In this document: piece after piece, positions 7,702 through 16,762 of the stretch | Position numbering within the stretch: position 1 is the first letter of the stretch | Layout: each line of letters opens with the position of its first letter | DNA from: Microbacterium dextranolyticum | GTDB taxonomy: Bacteria; Actinomycetota; Actinomycetes; Actinomycetales; Microbacteriaceae | DNA: 64,000 nucleotides | Direction: 5' to 3' | Assembly: GCF_016907295.1 (NCBI RefSeq) | Contig: NZ_JAFBBR010000001.1 | Coordinates: 1,798,001-1,862,000 of the forward strand | The notes under the pieces: generated by a model | Told to the model about the DNA's origin: nothing | Seen by the model: only the letters and a program-made list of their open reading frames with translations | Database searches by the model: none | Made by a program: the position numbers and the translations under genes

Positions 7702-9978
7702 TCACTGCATCGCCGTTTTCACTTGAGCCGAGGTTGACTCAGCCTGCTCTTCGAGGCTTCGCTTCCCGTAGAGCATCATCTGGTAGTGCGCCTCGTGCTT
7801 CGTGACAGCGAAGACTCGCGCAAACACCTGCAAGTACAGGTCTTGGCTGATGGGCGACGGCGAGTAGTAAGCGTCCTCAATCACCGAGTGCGATCCGTCG
7901 TTCACCCAGCGGAAGAGCGCCTGGAAGATGTGCCGCTCGTCCGCGTTGAGCAACGGGGTGATCTCTTCGTCCCAGATGCCGCCGCCCATAACACGGAAGT
8001 AGCTTTCCAGGATTCGACGGAGGATGTTCTCCAGCCCGATGATGTTCATCTGTTCACCATCAATAGCTCGCCGCACCTCTGCCCAGAGTCGCCCGTACTC
8101 CGTCTCCACGGGGTTCTTCCTGCTCGGCTCAACAGTGCTCGGGGTCGACGGGCGCTTTCGGATCAGGAAGAACGTACGTCCACCACTGCTCTCGCCCTGC
8201 CTCAGGTGAGCGATCTCCTTGTGGAAGTACACATTGTGAGTCAGGACGAGTACTTGTTCGATCCGATCCGAACCGGACGCCGCGCGACGAATGAGTTGCC
8301 TTACGAGCGTGCCCACAACAAAGAGCACATCGCTGTCGAGGCTGGAGATTGGATCATCGATGACCGCAAGAACCCGAGGCGCGTCGTCCGCACCTTCGGT
8401 TCGTCCGTCGAGCAAGTGGAAGTAGTAGAGGAATGCGATGAACGTTCGCTCGCCCTCACTCAACGACTGCTCTTTCACCTCCCCGTCTCCACGCGACAGC
8501 ATGTAGCCGTTGGGAAGCGAAGTTGACTCCACAATCTTGAACGACGTGAATCCGCTCCGCTCCAAGATGCCGTTGATCTGCTCGATCACCGGACGGGTTG
8601 ACTCCACCGCCCGCTGGAGCAATCGAACCTCATCGTCAAGAGCCGCGATCTTGCCGGTCGCCTCCTTGACTTTGCCTTGGAGAGAGCTGATCCCGGTGTC
8701 GCGGGACTCTTGCTTCTGCTCGTATGCCGCAATCGTGCCTGCGAGCGAGACCTCGGCGAGATAGCGCCAGCATCTGCTAACAAGAAGCGGGCGCTCCGTT
8801 CGGCGGCTCCCCACAAGCTTGTTATGAGCGTCAATGCCGGCGTTTGCCGCCGCGATCACGTCGTTGACAGCCTTGAGCGCTGATTCGACAGACTCAAACT
8901 CGACCGCCTCGGACGGAGTCGTGATCTTCTTCGCAAGTCGCGCGGCATTCGACGCAATCACCTTGTCGAGCTTGCGTCGAGCCGTGTGGAACGCCGCCTT
9001 GTCTACGAACCCAGAGGAAGCGACTGAGGGCGCGTCGGCGGCTGCGGTAAGTAGCGCCTGCCATGCTTCGAAGTCCACCTTGAACGCATCGATTTCGGCT
9101 CGTTGCGCCGCGTAGTGGTCGTCAAACATGGTCGCGAGATCGGCAACCAAGTTGGCTGGAGCAATCTGCTGGCAGAAGGGGCAAACCCCGTTGCTCTCGT
9201 GAAGGAATGAACGCCCCGTGGCGACCCAGTCGCTACTCCCCAACTGCTCTACGAGTTCGCTGAGTGTGACCGTTCCGCTTCCGACGACACGGGTGCCCAG
9301 CAGTTTGTAGCCCTCGTGATCTTGCAACACAAACGTCGGAAGCGAGGTGAGTTTCCCCACGACGGTGCTGTCGCGTGAGAACACCGCATCTGCATTTGAG
9401 GTGAGGTCGGCGAGCACCGGAACCGGCTCATCGTTGGCGGAGAGCGCCAAGAGCCGATCAACAAGCATCTGCTTAGAGTTGCCGATCCCTCCTGTCCCTG
9501 TGAAGGCGGGTTTGAGCGAAGGGTTCGCGTCGGTGAAAGCCTTGTACGCGTCCCATGCCGTTTGCAGGAACGCAGCCTTGGCATCGGAGTTTGCCGTCTG
9601 GGCTTGCGCCAGACTGGTGTTCGCTCGCCCGAGCGCATCGACCGCTTGAGCCCGCTCGCCCGTATCCCCCTCAATCTGTCCGAGACGAGTCTCGGCTTCG
9701 GCGCTCTTGTCGCCGATCACGAAGACACCCGGAATACGGCTGGACTCGCGGAGCACCTTGCTCACGAAGTCACGGTTGTAGACCTTGATCGCCAAAGGTG
9801 CAGAGTCGTGCCAGACGAAACTCGCAGTCGCTTCATGGGAGCCATCGAGCGCACGACTAATCGTGGTCTTCCCGGAGCCGTTGGGACCGAAGAAGAAGTT
9901 GACTCGCTGAAGCGGCTTGAGGACTAGCGGGGTCTCTCCGAAGCACGCCCCGCCCGTGATCGTCAGTTGCTCAAGCAC
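7702..9978 (-). CDS. AAA_13 Rad50-like ATPase, PrrC/RloC-type candidate anticodon nuclease
   Basis: This 758-residue protein has Walker A GPNGSGKT (residues 31-38), a long coiled-coil middle with a zinc-hook CPFC (266-269), an ABC signature-like SLSEGERTF and Walker B VLAVIDDPISSLD, the plan of AAA_13 ATPases. Its C-terminus carries LRRILE followed about 39 residues later by NDGSH. The spacing resembles the Arg-Glu-His triad of the PrrC and RloC anticodon nucleases (here roughly R654, E658, H697), so tRNA cleavage is plausible but unproven. The GTG at 9978 has GGAGG upstream and overlaps the preceding restriction-modification gene by eight bases, so they are co-translated. In known systems PrrC guards a Type I restriction enzyme; here the partner is a Type ISP-like enzyme. 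An alternative role is a different ATP-driven abortive-infection effector. Confidence 0.8.
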   Translation of the reverse strand: MLEQLTITGGACFGETPLVLKPLQRVNFFFGPNGSGKTTISRALDGSHEATASFVWHDSAPLAIKVYNRDFVSKVLRESSRIPGVFVIGDKSAEAETRLGQIEGDTGERAQAVDALGRANTSLAQAQTANSDAKAAFLQTAWDAYKAFTDANPSLKPAFTGTGGIGNSKQMLVDRLLALSANDEPVPVLADLTSNADAVFSRDSTVVGKLTSLPTFVLQDHEGYKLLGTRVVGSGTVTLSELVEQLGSSDWVATGRSFLHESNGVCPFCQQIAPANLVADLATMFDDHYAAQRAEIDAFKVDFEAWQALLTAAADAPSVASSGFVDKAAFHTARRKLDKVIASNAARLAKKITTPSEAVEFESVESALKAVNDVIAAANAGIDAHNKLVGSRRTERPLLVSRCWRYLAEVSLAGTIAAYEQKQESRDTGISSLQGKVKEATGKIAALDDEVRLLQRAVESTRPVIEQINGILERSGFTSFKIVESTSLPNGYMLSRGDGEVKEQSLSEGERTFIAFLYYFHLLDGRTEGADDAPRVLAVIDDPISSLDSDVLFVVGTLVRQLIRRAASGSDRIEQVLVLTHNVYFHKEIAHLRQGESSGGRTFFLIRKRPSTPSTVEPSRKNPVETEYGRLWAEVRRAIDGEQMNIIGLENILRRILESYFRVMGGGIWDEEITPLLNADERHIFQALFRWVNDGSHSVIEDAYYSPSPISQDLYLQVFARVFAVTKHEAHYQMMLYGKRSLEEQAESTSAQVKTAMQ

Positions 9979-12900
9979 CGATGACCTCCAGCGACGGCAG
10001 CCCGTTGACGATCTTGACCGTCTCGACACTCACAGTCGTGATCCGCTTGATGAGGTCGAGGATGTAGCGCGGGTCGCCGCGCTCGTCGCCCCAGGCGTTC
10101 GGATCGTTGACGATGCCCGATGCCTTGTCGGTCTTCACCTGATACCGCTCGATGATCCAGTCGAGAGCTGATCGAGAGCCGAGCAGGTACTCCTGCGCCT
10201 CTTCCGGGATGCCGGTGAGGGTGATGCCGTCGTTGTAGATAATGGTCGTCTTGTTCTCCTGACGGCCTTCCTTCGCGTAACGCATCTTGGTGACACGCAG
10301 CGAGGCGTTTGGCGTGCCGTTCTCGATCAGCGGGTAGGGCTCAACAGTCTCGTAGTTCAGGTGAAGCTCTGCGAGCGCGCGACCGGCTTTGACGAACTCC
10401 TTGAACGCGCCGACCTTCGGGATGCGGGGCAGCATCTTCTTGAGGTCAGCCTCGAACTCAGCCCGGTACTCGCGCGAGTGCAGCAGCCCGTAGACGTAGA
10501 AGAAGATGTCGTCCTTCGTCACGCTCTTCCCGAAAGACTGCCGGTAGTCGGTCAGAATCTCATCGGTGATGTTGTCGATGCGCTCGAACCCTGGTGCAGC
10601 GGGAGCGGTGAGCTTGCCATCCATCTCATCGAAGACACCGAGCGTGCCGTCCTCAGGGAAGAGCGACGCGGGGTCATTCTCGACCGCACGGTACGTGTAG
10701 CGCGGGAAGAACTGCACTGCGCTGATTCCCGCCAAACCCAAGTCGGGCATGACATTGGTCATCAGCGTCATGAAGGGTGGGGCTGAGCTTCCTGGAGCAG
10801 GAACCGAAATGCCTACGTTCGGAGAGCTCGCGCTCGGAAACATGTCGTTCAGACGCCCCTGGCGTTCGTTCATCTGCGCGTCGAAGTACGCCTGCTGGAG
10901 CGAGTAGGGGCGGTACATCGCGCGCCGAACCTTGGACTCATCAAAGATCGCAGCTTTCCCACGAGCCATGTCCGCGAGCAGACCGCTAGTCCATTTGATT
11001 TGGCGTTCGTCTTTCGTCACGAAGCTCGCCGCGTCCTTGGGGCTTCCTGCGTCCACCCAGCGCTCCCGCTCGGCGTTATACACATCAGACAAACGCTCCG
11101 CGTTGCCAAGCATGGACTCGATTGAGTAGCCGTACACCCAAGCATCCCGGTTGGTCTTGAGTCCGCCGGAGTGCGTCCGAAACACACGAATGCCGCGCGA
11201 CGCACCGCCCGTGTCTTTCTCTCCTATGGGAACGAACGAGCCAAACGATGAACTGCGCTGGTTGATCCAGTCCCCTTCGTTTGACGGGGTGATTGCCCGC
11301 CACGGAACACCCGCCGTGGACTTGAACTGTGTGATCGCGCTCAGCTTCTGCTCTCGCGTCAGGTAGTCACCAATGTCGTAGTAATAGACGCTGGCGGGGC
11401 TCTGTCGTGAGGGGTTCTTAACAAGCACGGCGATCGCGATCGTCGCGCGAGAACCAGCCCCGAAAACCTTCCCGCCCTCGCGCCGTGACTGCTCGCCCGC
11501 CGTTCGCTGGTTCCCCCGTAGGTTGAAAATGTAGACGCTAGTGAACCCGTCCACCAAGCTCAGCCGTAGACCGTCTGCGGTATTGCTGTCGATGTACCCA
11601 CCATTCGAGACATACGCGACGATCCCCTCGTCACCAATGCGATCTGAAGCCCAGCGGATTGCACGGATATACGAGTCATACAGGTTGTTCTTCAGCGACG
11701 CCGTGGATTGCCGGGCGTAGGTGTCGCGAATCTTGGCGTCGAGGGTCGGGTATGAATTGTTCGCGTTGTCATCGTTTCCCGACTTCTGCCCAGCCGAGTA
11801 CGGCGGGTTGCCGATGATGACCCGGATGTCGCGTTCCTTTTGCGCGATCACACGGTCGTTGTTCGCTTGGAAGATGCCCATGTCGTCGAGTTCGTCATCG
11901 TCCTCAAACATCTGGAACGTGTCGGTCAGGACGATGCCGTCGAACGGGACGTACTTGCCGCCACGAAGCGAGTGGTAGGTCTCCTCGATGTTGATCGCAG
12001 CGACGTAGTACGCGAGCAGCACGATTTCGTTCGCGTGAAGCTCGTAGCGGTACTTCCGCGCGAGGTCATGCGGCTTGATGAGTCCCGATTGGAGCAGCCG
12101 AACGATGAAAGTCCCCGTGCCAGTGAACGGGTCGAGAACATGCACTCCTTCATCCGAGATCGACGTATCGAACTCGTCTTTCAGGATGTCGTTGACGCTG
12201 TGGAGGATGAAGTCCACGATCTCATTCGGCGTATAGACGATGCCGAGCTTCTCGCTCGTCTTGGAGAACGCGGTTGAGAAGAACTTCTCGTACAACTCCT
12301 TGACGATCGTCTGCTTCGCTGCGGCGTCATCGATCCCCGCGGCGCGGGTGCGGACACTCTCGTAGAACGACTCCAGCTTGGCTGTCTCGTTCTCAAGGTT
12401 CTCACCGTCGAGCACTTGCACCATTGCGTTCATGACCTGCGAGACAGGATTGTTCTCACTGAACGCGTACCCCTCGAAGAGCGCGTCGAACACAGGCTGC
12501 GTGATGAGGTGTTGCGAGAGCATCTGCACGGCATCGTCGTGCGAGATGTCGGGGTTCAGGTTGAGCCGCAGACCCTCAGTGAACGCCTCGAACTCGTCGC
12601 GAATCCGCTTGTTGTCCCCGTTCACGAGCGCGTTGATGCGCGCGGCATGTGCCTTCGCGATCTCGCCAACGTCCTTCGCCCAGTTCTCCCAGTAGCGACG
12701 CTGACCGACCTTCTGCACGATCTTCGAGAGGATCGCTTCGCGCCATGCCTCGATCTTGGAGAAGTCGAGCTGCAGCGCACCTTGCACCTTGTCGGCGCCC
12801 TTGGTCGCGGCGTCTTCCTCGTCCTCGCCTTTGCCGCCGCCAGCGCCGATCACGTCGACCATGAGACGGTTGGTCTTCTTCGTGAGGTCGATCTTGTTGA

Positions 12901-14854
12901 CCTCGGCATCAAACCGCTCGTCGTGAGCGCGAAGCGCTTGGAGTACCTGCCAGACCACCCGGTACTTGTCGTTGTTGTTCAGCGCTTCGTCCGGCTCAAC
13001 CCCACCAGGGATCGCGATCGGCAGGATGACGTATCCGAACTTCTTGCCCGCCATCTTGCGCATGACGCGACCCACCGACTGCACCACGTCAACCACGCTC
13101 TTGCGCGGGTTCATGAACATCACCGCATCGAGCGCGGGAACGTCCACACCCTCGGACAGGCACTTCGCATTCGACAGGATGCGAACGGTGCTGTCCGGCG
13201 ATGGCTCCTTGAGCCAGTCGAGTTTCTCGTTGCGCACGAGCATCGACTGTGTGCCGTCAACGTGGCGCGCTTCGGCGTGAAGAAGCCGTGAGGTGTCCTC
13301 GCCCGATCCGTCGATTCGCTCGATCTCGCCCTCGACGACCTGCTGAAACGCGTCGGCGAGCTTGCGTGAAGTCGCGATGTCCTTCGCGAACATCACCGCA
13401 CGCTGCATCGGCGACGGGTCATCCTGGTACTCCCCGGGGATCACCGAACGCTTTGAGAGACCGTTCCAGGTGCCGACGATCTTCGCAGTGTCCTCCATCG
13501 CGAGTTCGTAGCCGTCCTGGGACATCAACGACTGGAACTCGCGCGCGACGAACGACTCATCGACCGCGAGAACGAGCACCTTGTAGTCGGTGAGGCGCCC
13601 CATGCTGACCGCTTGACCGAATCCGAGTCGATGGAACTCGGGTCCGTATACTGCTTCGTCGTCCATGTCAGCGAGCTTCGCGCCGATCTCCCCCGCTTTC
13701 TTGCGAGTGCCGTCCGAAAAGATGCGCGGGGTCGCGGTCATGTAGAGACGCTTCTTGCCCTGCACAAACGACTGGTCATGCACCTTCATGAACGCGGACT
13801 CGTCTTCGCTGTTTATCGCAGCGCCGGTTGTCCGGTGCGCTTCATCACTCACGATGAGGTCGAACTCCGGCAGCCCCATTCCCTGAGCCTTCGAGATGAC
13901 GGGGAGGGACTGATACGTCGAGAAGATCACGGTGAGCTTGTCCGAACCATCGCCGGACTCGAACTGCTTGACCAGCGCCGATGCGTTCGTCGTCGCGGGG
14001 AACGCGAGGTCCGTGACGGGGATGTCCTCCTCTGTGCGACGCTTACCAACCGACACGTCAGAGCAGACCGCGAACGAACGCATTGGCACTTCTGCCTGGA
14101 TCGTCCACTCTTTGAGCGTCTGCGAGAGCAGCGCGATCGACGGCATGAGGAACAGGACGGTGCCGCCGAGCGGAACGACTCGCTCGGCAAGACGCAGCGA
14201 GGTGAAGGTCTTCCCCGTGCCGCAAGCCATGATGAGCTTCCCGCGGTCACGGTCGGCGAAGCCCGCGACCACATCGTCGATGGCGGTGCGCTGGTAGTCG
14301 AATGGCGTCTTGAGTCGCTTCTTCTCCAGCTTTGCGGGTTCGTTCCACACGAACTGCGACCAGTCGATCGACGAGTCGTCGAGGTCTTGAACGCGCAGGC
14401 GCTCGACGGGGATCGACTGCCCCGAGATAGCGTCCTCGGCGTTCTTCCCCCACTTGTCCGAGGTCGAGATCACAAGTCGAGAGGAGAACTCGGGCGCGCC
14501 GTCCTCCGTCATCTTCCCGGAGGCAGAGAGGAACGAGTCGAGCATCGCTTTCGTCACCGTTGTGGTCGGTGCGAAGAACTTGCACTGGATCGCGGTCAGT
14601 TCACCCGTGTCACGGTTGCGAGCGACGAGATCAACGCCGGTGTCAGTCCGCGTTCCGCGCTCCGGGTACTCGGACCAGCGCCAGACTTCGTCGTACAACT
14701 CGGCATACTGCGGCTCGGTGCGCAAGAACGCCTGCATCAGCCGCTCGAAGTGCGCGCCCTTGTCGTACTCGTCGAACGCCACCTTTCGGTACTGCTCAAG
14801 GACATCGTGGATGCTGCTTACGTGTACTTCACTGTTCGACACAGGTGCGCTCAA
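9971..14854 (-). CDS. Type ISP-like restriction-modification enzyme (LlaGI family), 1627 residues
   Basis: A single polypeptide combines all restriction-modification activities. An N-terminal Mrr-like nuclease has D75 and Q90-x-K92. A superfamily 2 translocase follows, with CGTGKT (211-216), SDEAH (336-340), TATPR and QSVGRVMRK. Next comes an N6-adenine methyltransferase with DPFTGTG (908-914) and GNPPYS (1015-1020), and then a C-terminal region that should hold the target-recognition domain. Length and order match LlaGI/LlaBIII (about 1,570 residues). Such enzymes methylate one strand of an asymmetric site and cut after head-to-head translocation. The start is TTG at 14854; a GTG four codons downstream is an alternative, and neither has a strong ribosome binding site. 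Composition is visibly less GC-rich than the chromosome. The gene is overlapped by the AAA_13 ATPase gene downstream. Confidence 0.93.
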   Translation of the reverse strand: MSAPVSNSEVHVSSIHDVLEQYRKVAFDEYDKGAHFERLMQAFLRTEPQYAELYDEVWRWSEYPERGTRTDTGVDLVARNRDTGELTAIQCKFFAPTTTVTKAMLDSFLSASGKMTEDGAPEFSSRLVISTSDKWGKNAEDAISGQSIPVERLRVQDLDDSSIDWSQFVWNEPAKLEKKRLKTPFDYQRTAIDDVVAGFADRDRGKLIMACGTGKTFTSLRLAERVVPLGGTVLFLMPSIALLSQTLKEWTIQAEVPMRSFAVCSDVSVGKRRTEEDIPVTDLAFPATTNASALVKQFESGDGSDKLTVIFSTYQSLPVISKAQGMGLPEFDLIVSDEAHRTTGAAINSEDESAFMKVHDQSFVQGKKRLYMTATPRIFSDGTRKKAGEIGAKLADMDDEAVYGPEFHRLGFGQAVSMGRLTDYKVLVLAVDESFVAREFQSLMSQDGYELAMEDTAKIVGTWNGLSKRSVIPGEYQDDPSPMQRAVMFAKDIATSRKLADAFQQVVEGEIERIDGSGEDTSRLLHAEARHVDGTQSMLVRNEKLDWLKEPSPDSTVRILSNAKCLSEGVDVPALDAVMFMNPRKSVVDVVQSVGRVMRKMAGKKFGYVILPIAIPGGVEPDEALNNNDKYRVVWQVLQALRAHDERFDAEVNKIDLTKKTNRLMVDVIGAGGGKGEDEEDAATKGADKVQGALQLDFSKIEAWREAILSKIVQKVGQRRYWENWAKDVGEIAKAHAARINALVNGDNKRIRDEFEAFTEGLRLNLNPDISHDDAVQMLSQHLITQPVFDALFEGYAFSENNPVSQVMNAMVQVLDGENLENETAKLESFYESVRTRAAGIDDAAAKQTIVKELYEKFFSTAFSKTSEKLGIVYTPNEIVDFILHSVNDILKDEFDTSISDEGVHVLDPFTGTGTFIVRLLQSGLIKPHDLARKYRYELHANEIVLLAYYVAAINIEETYHSLRGGKYVPFDGIVLTDTFQMFEDDDELDDMGIFQANNDRVIAQKERDIRVIIGNPPYSAGQKSGNDDNANNSYPTLDAKIRDTYARQSTASLKNNLYDSYIRAIRWASDRIGDEGIVAYVSNGGYIDSNTADGLRLSLVDGFTSVYIFNLRGNQRTAGEQSRREGGKVFGAGSRATIAIAVLVKNPSRQSPASVYYYDIGDYLTREQKLSAITQFKSTAGVPWRAITPSNEGDWINQRSSSFGSFVPIGEKDTGGASRGIRVFRTHSGGLKTNRDAWVYGYSIESMLGNAERLSDVYNAERERWVDAGSPKDAASFVTKDERQIKWTSGLLADMARGKAAIFDESKVRRAMYRPYSLQQAYFDAQMNERQGRLNDMFPSASSPNVGISVPAPGSSAPPFMTLMTNVMPDLGLAGISAVQFFPRYTYRAVENDPASLFPEDGTLGVFDEMDGKLTAPAAPGFERIDNITDEILTDYRQSFGKSVTKDDIFFYVYGLLHSREYRAEFEADLKKMLPRIPKVGAFKEFVKAGRALAELHLNYETVEPYPLIENGTPNASLRVTKMRYAKEGRQENKTTIIYNDGITLTGIPEEAQEYLLGSRSALDWIIERYQVKTDKASGIVNDPNAWGDERGDPRYILDLIKRITTVSVETVKIVNGLPSLEVIGA

Positions 14855-14921
14855 TTCGTCCGGGAACCCTCGTAGATCAATCTATCGAGTGGGTGCGACG
14901 ACTCGTCCTGGACCTCTCGGC

Positions 14922-14927
14922 TAGTCT
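14922..14927 (+). promoter_or_regulatory. Candidate -10 element for a leaderless transcript
   Basis: TAGTCT ends six bases before the GTG at 14934, and no ribosome binding site is seen, so transcription probably begins at or next to the start codon. A TAGAT/ATCTA inverted repeat lies nearby at about 14875-14886, inside the same 79-base divergent region that must also drive the ISP enzyme. Confidence 0.45.
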
Positions 14928-14933
14928 GCGAGC

Positions 14934-15440
14934 GTGTCCGATGACCTGACCTCCCTCACCGCTCGGCAACTGCTGGAACGAATCGAGGACGCGCTGCGCG
15001 AGCTATTGCGTCGAGGCATCGTTCGGAGCCGGAACGCGCCGCTTGGCGATGTTGCGGAGCGCATCGTGTGGCTCGCGCGCGGCGGAACCCTTGAGCCGAA
15101 CTCGACCAAGTCTCACGACGTGACGACGCCCAGCGGCGACAGAATCCAAGTCAAGGCTCGCATCATGTCAGGCAACGGCGGAAAGTTCTCTCAGTTTCGA
15201 TCCTTCGAGTTCACCACCGCGGTCTTCCTGACCTTTGACCCCAAGACACTCGACATCGCGTACGCGCGAGAACTCACGAGCGCAGAGGTCACGGGCAACG
15301 GCTCAAAGAGCGGGTGGACGAATGCGACGACGTTGACCGGCGGGCGGGTGAGGGGTCTCGGCACTGATGTGACTGATGAGATGCGTGTCGCCTACGCGCG
15401 GCTCGATGAGGTCAGCAGTCCACTAGACGACCCCGCGTAG
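14934..15440 (+). CDS. PD-(D/E)xK-like small protein beside the restriction enzyme, 168 residues
   Basis: An N-terminal helical part is followed by E42, D62 and Q72-V-K74 in the order and spacing of a restriction-endonuclease-like core (HDVTTPSGDRIQVKAR). This resembles the DUF6998-type domains often found near restriction loci. No methyltransferase or helicase motif is present. It is transcribed divergently from the Type ISP enzyme with only 79 bases between them, so the two may share control. It could be a stand-alone nuclease, a specificity or regulatory factor, or an inactive relative; Gln in place of Glu leaves catalysis open. Confidence 0.55.
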   Translation: MSDDLTSLTARQLLERIEDALRELLRRGIVRSRNAPLGDVAERIVWLARGGTLEPNSTKSHDVTTPSGDRIQVKARIMSGNGGKFSQFRSFEFTTAVFLTFDPKTLDIAYARELTSAEVTGNGSKSGWTNATTLTGGRVRGLGTDVTDEMRVAYARLDEVSSPLDDPA

Positions 15441-15455
15441 CGCGTTCGGATAGGA

Positions 15456-15851
15456 CTACTCGGCGCCCGGGAACGTCATTGCCGCGCGATAGCGAGCCAC
15501 TTCGTCGAGCACGCTCCCCCACTGCGGCTCCGATCCCGGCTCAACAGCAAACTTGCGCACACGGTCCGCGTGAAGTACGGGTGGCGCTTCAGTACAGCCC
15601 AAGCCGGCGACCCACCACACCTGTCGCAGCCGCTCGTCGAGCGGATGGTCGAAAACGCGCAGGGCAGCGCTTTCGAGCCGCACGTTCCACCACTGCGCGT
15701 AGCGCGACGCCGCGCTCGGCACGTAGACGCGCAACGGAACACCCCAGGAGCGCAGGTCTCGGTCGAGGTAGATGAGCGAGTAGAACAAGTCGTCAGCGTC
15801 AAGCAGCGGATCGCAGAGTGCTGCTACGTGCACGATCACCGCCTCACGCAT
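15456..15851 (-). CDS. Hypothetical protein, 131 residues
   Basis: I recognise no family. The protein is rich in Trp and Arg, soluble, and begins MREAVIVHVAALCDP, which suggests a Rossmann-like first strand. Its start overlaps the end of the preceding 268-residue gene by eight bases, so the two form an operon. It ends 15 bases from the convergent PD-(D/E)xK gene. Confidence 0.6.
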   Translation of the reverse strand: MREAVIVHVAALCDPLLDADDLFYSLIYLDRDLRSWGVPLRVYVPSAASRYAQWWNVRLESAALRVFDHPLDERLRQVWWVAGLGCTEAPPVLHADRVRKFAVEPGSEPQWGSVLDEVARYRAAMTFPGAE

Positions 15852-16650
15852 GGACCAACCTCGCGATCAGTGCATCCCACCCAGCCGCATCTCGCGGGGG
15901 ACGGACCGGGAGCACCTCGTCGGCGAACGGCGCGAGCCTTCGATCTTGCGTGCTCTCTCGGGTTGCGCTCGCCGAGACCCAGACGAGCCGCGCGATGTTC
16001 GCAGGTGCGTTGCGCGAGAGCCCCAGGGAGATCCCCGCGTCCCGGAGAGCGTTGCGCGTTGCTATCCCACGGGGAGCATCGACGAACAGAGCGATTCCGT
16101 GCAGCGCCGCTTGGTGGGACAGCGAGATCACCGGCGTGAGGTCATCCGGGAGCGCGCTCTCGCGCACGTAGATCACATCCACGGTTTCAGGCTCGGGAAC
16201 GACCACGGGTGGGGTCCATCCGATCAGCACTTCCTCGATGTCCTCGACCGGCGGAGGGTCGACCTCTCCCTGCGCGTTCAGGATGCGCAACGGAGTCGCT
16301 CCGGCGCGTTCCAGAAGGGGGCGCTGCGGTCCGGGATCGGCGGTGAGCCACCATGCCTGCACAACGCGGCGCGGGCGGCGCGTGTGTACGTCGAGCGCGA
16401 TAGCGGACACCCTCGAATGAGGCGTCGCCGATCCGGTTCCAAGCGCATCTGCGTGGAGAGCAAGAGCCCGAACTCGAACGGTCCGCGAGACCCTCGGGGG
16501 AAGGAGCGCTGTGACCTCCAACGCGTACCGGTTCTCGGCAACGTGGTCGACCAAGTCATTCAGATCGTCGATCCATTGAGCGGTCACCCCGGGAAGCGCG
16601 ATGATCGACGCGTCCACATAAAGCAGCGCACACGGTTCGGTCACAGTCAT
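15844..16650 (-). CDS. Hypothetical protein, 268 residues, next to integrase
   Basis: This protein starts with a hydrophobic strand and an acidic residue (ALLYVDASII), as in PIN or HAD-like alpha/beta folds, and has a second strand block (TVDVIYVRES, GIALFVDAPRG) near residues 155-200. The pattern suggests two similar alpha/beta halves. No complete catalytic set can be identified. It is coupled to the 131-residue gene downstream and lies divergent to the integrase. Possible roles include control of excision or defence, but neither is supported by a motif. Confidence 0.6.
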   Translation of the reverse strand: MTVTEPCALLYVDASIIALPGVTAQWIDDLNDLVDHVAENRYALEVTALLPPRVSRTVRVRALALHADALGTGSATPHSRVSAIALDVHTRRPRRVVQAWWLTADPGPQRPLLERAGATPLRILNAQGEVDPPPVEDIEEVLIGWTPPVVVPEPETVDVIYVRESALPDDLTPVISLSHQAALHGIALFVDAPRGIATRNALRDAGISLGLSRNAPANIARLVWVSASATRESTQDRRLAPFADEVLPVRPPRDAAGWDALIARLVHA

Positions 16651-16762
16651 CCTCCCTGACCGGCGGGGCGGAGGTGCCCGGTCAAACCCCGCCAGTCGAG
16701 AGCATCATGGTCGGTGCTTCTCGGTAGGGTCGACACATGATCGTGCCGAACCCTATTCACCA

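Noticed and set aside
13613..14875. Plus-strand open frame of 420 codons opposite the ISP enzyme
   Set aside because: It is antisense to the nuclease/helicase part, with no domain and no ribosome binding site. It is typical shadow coding in GC-rich DNA.
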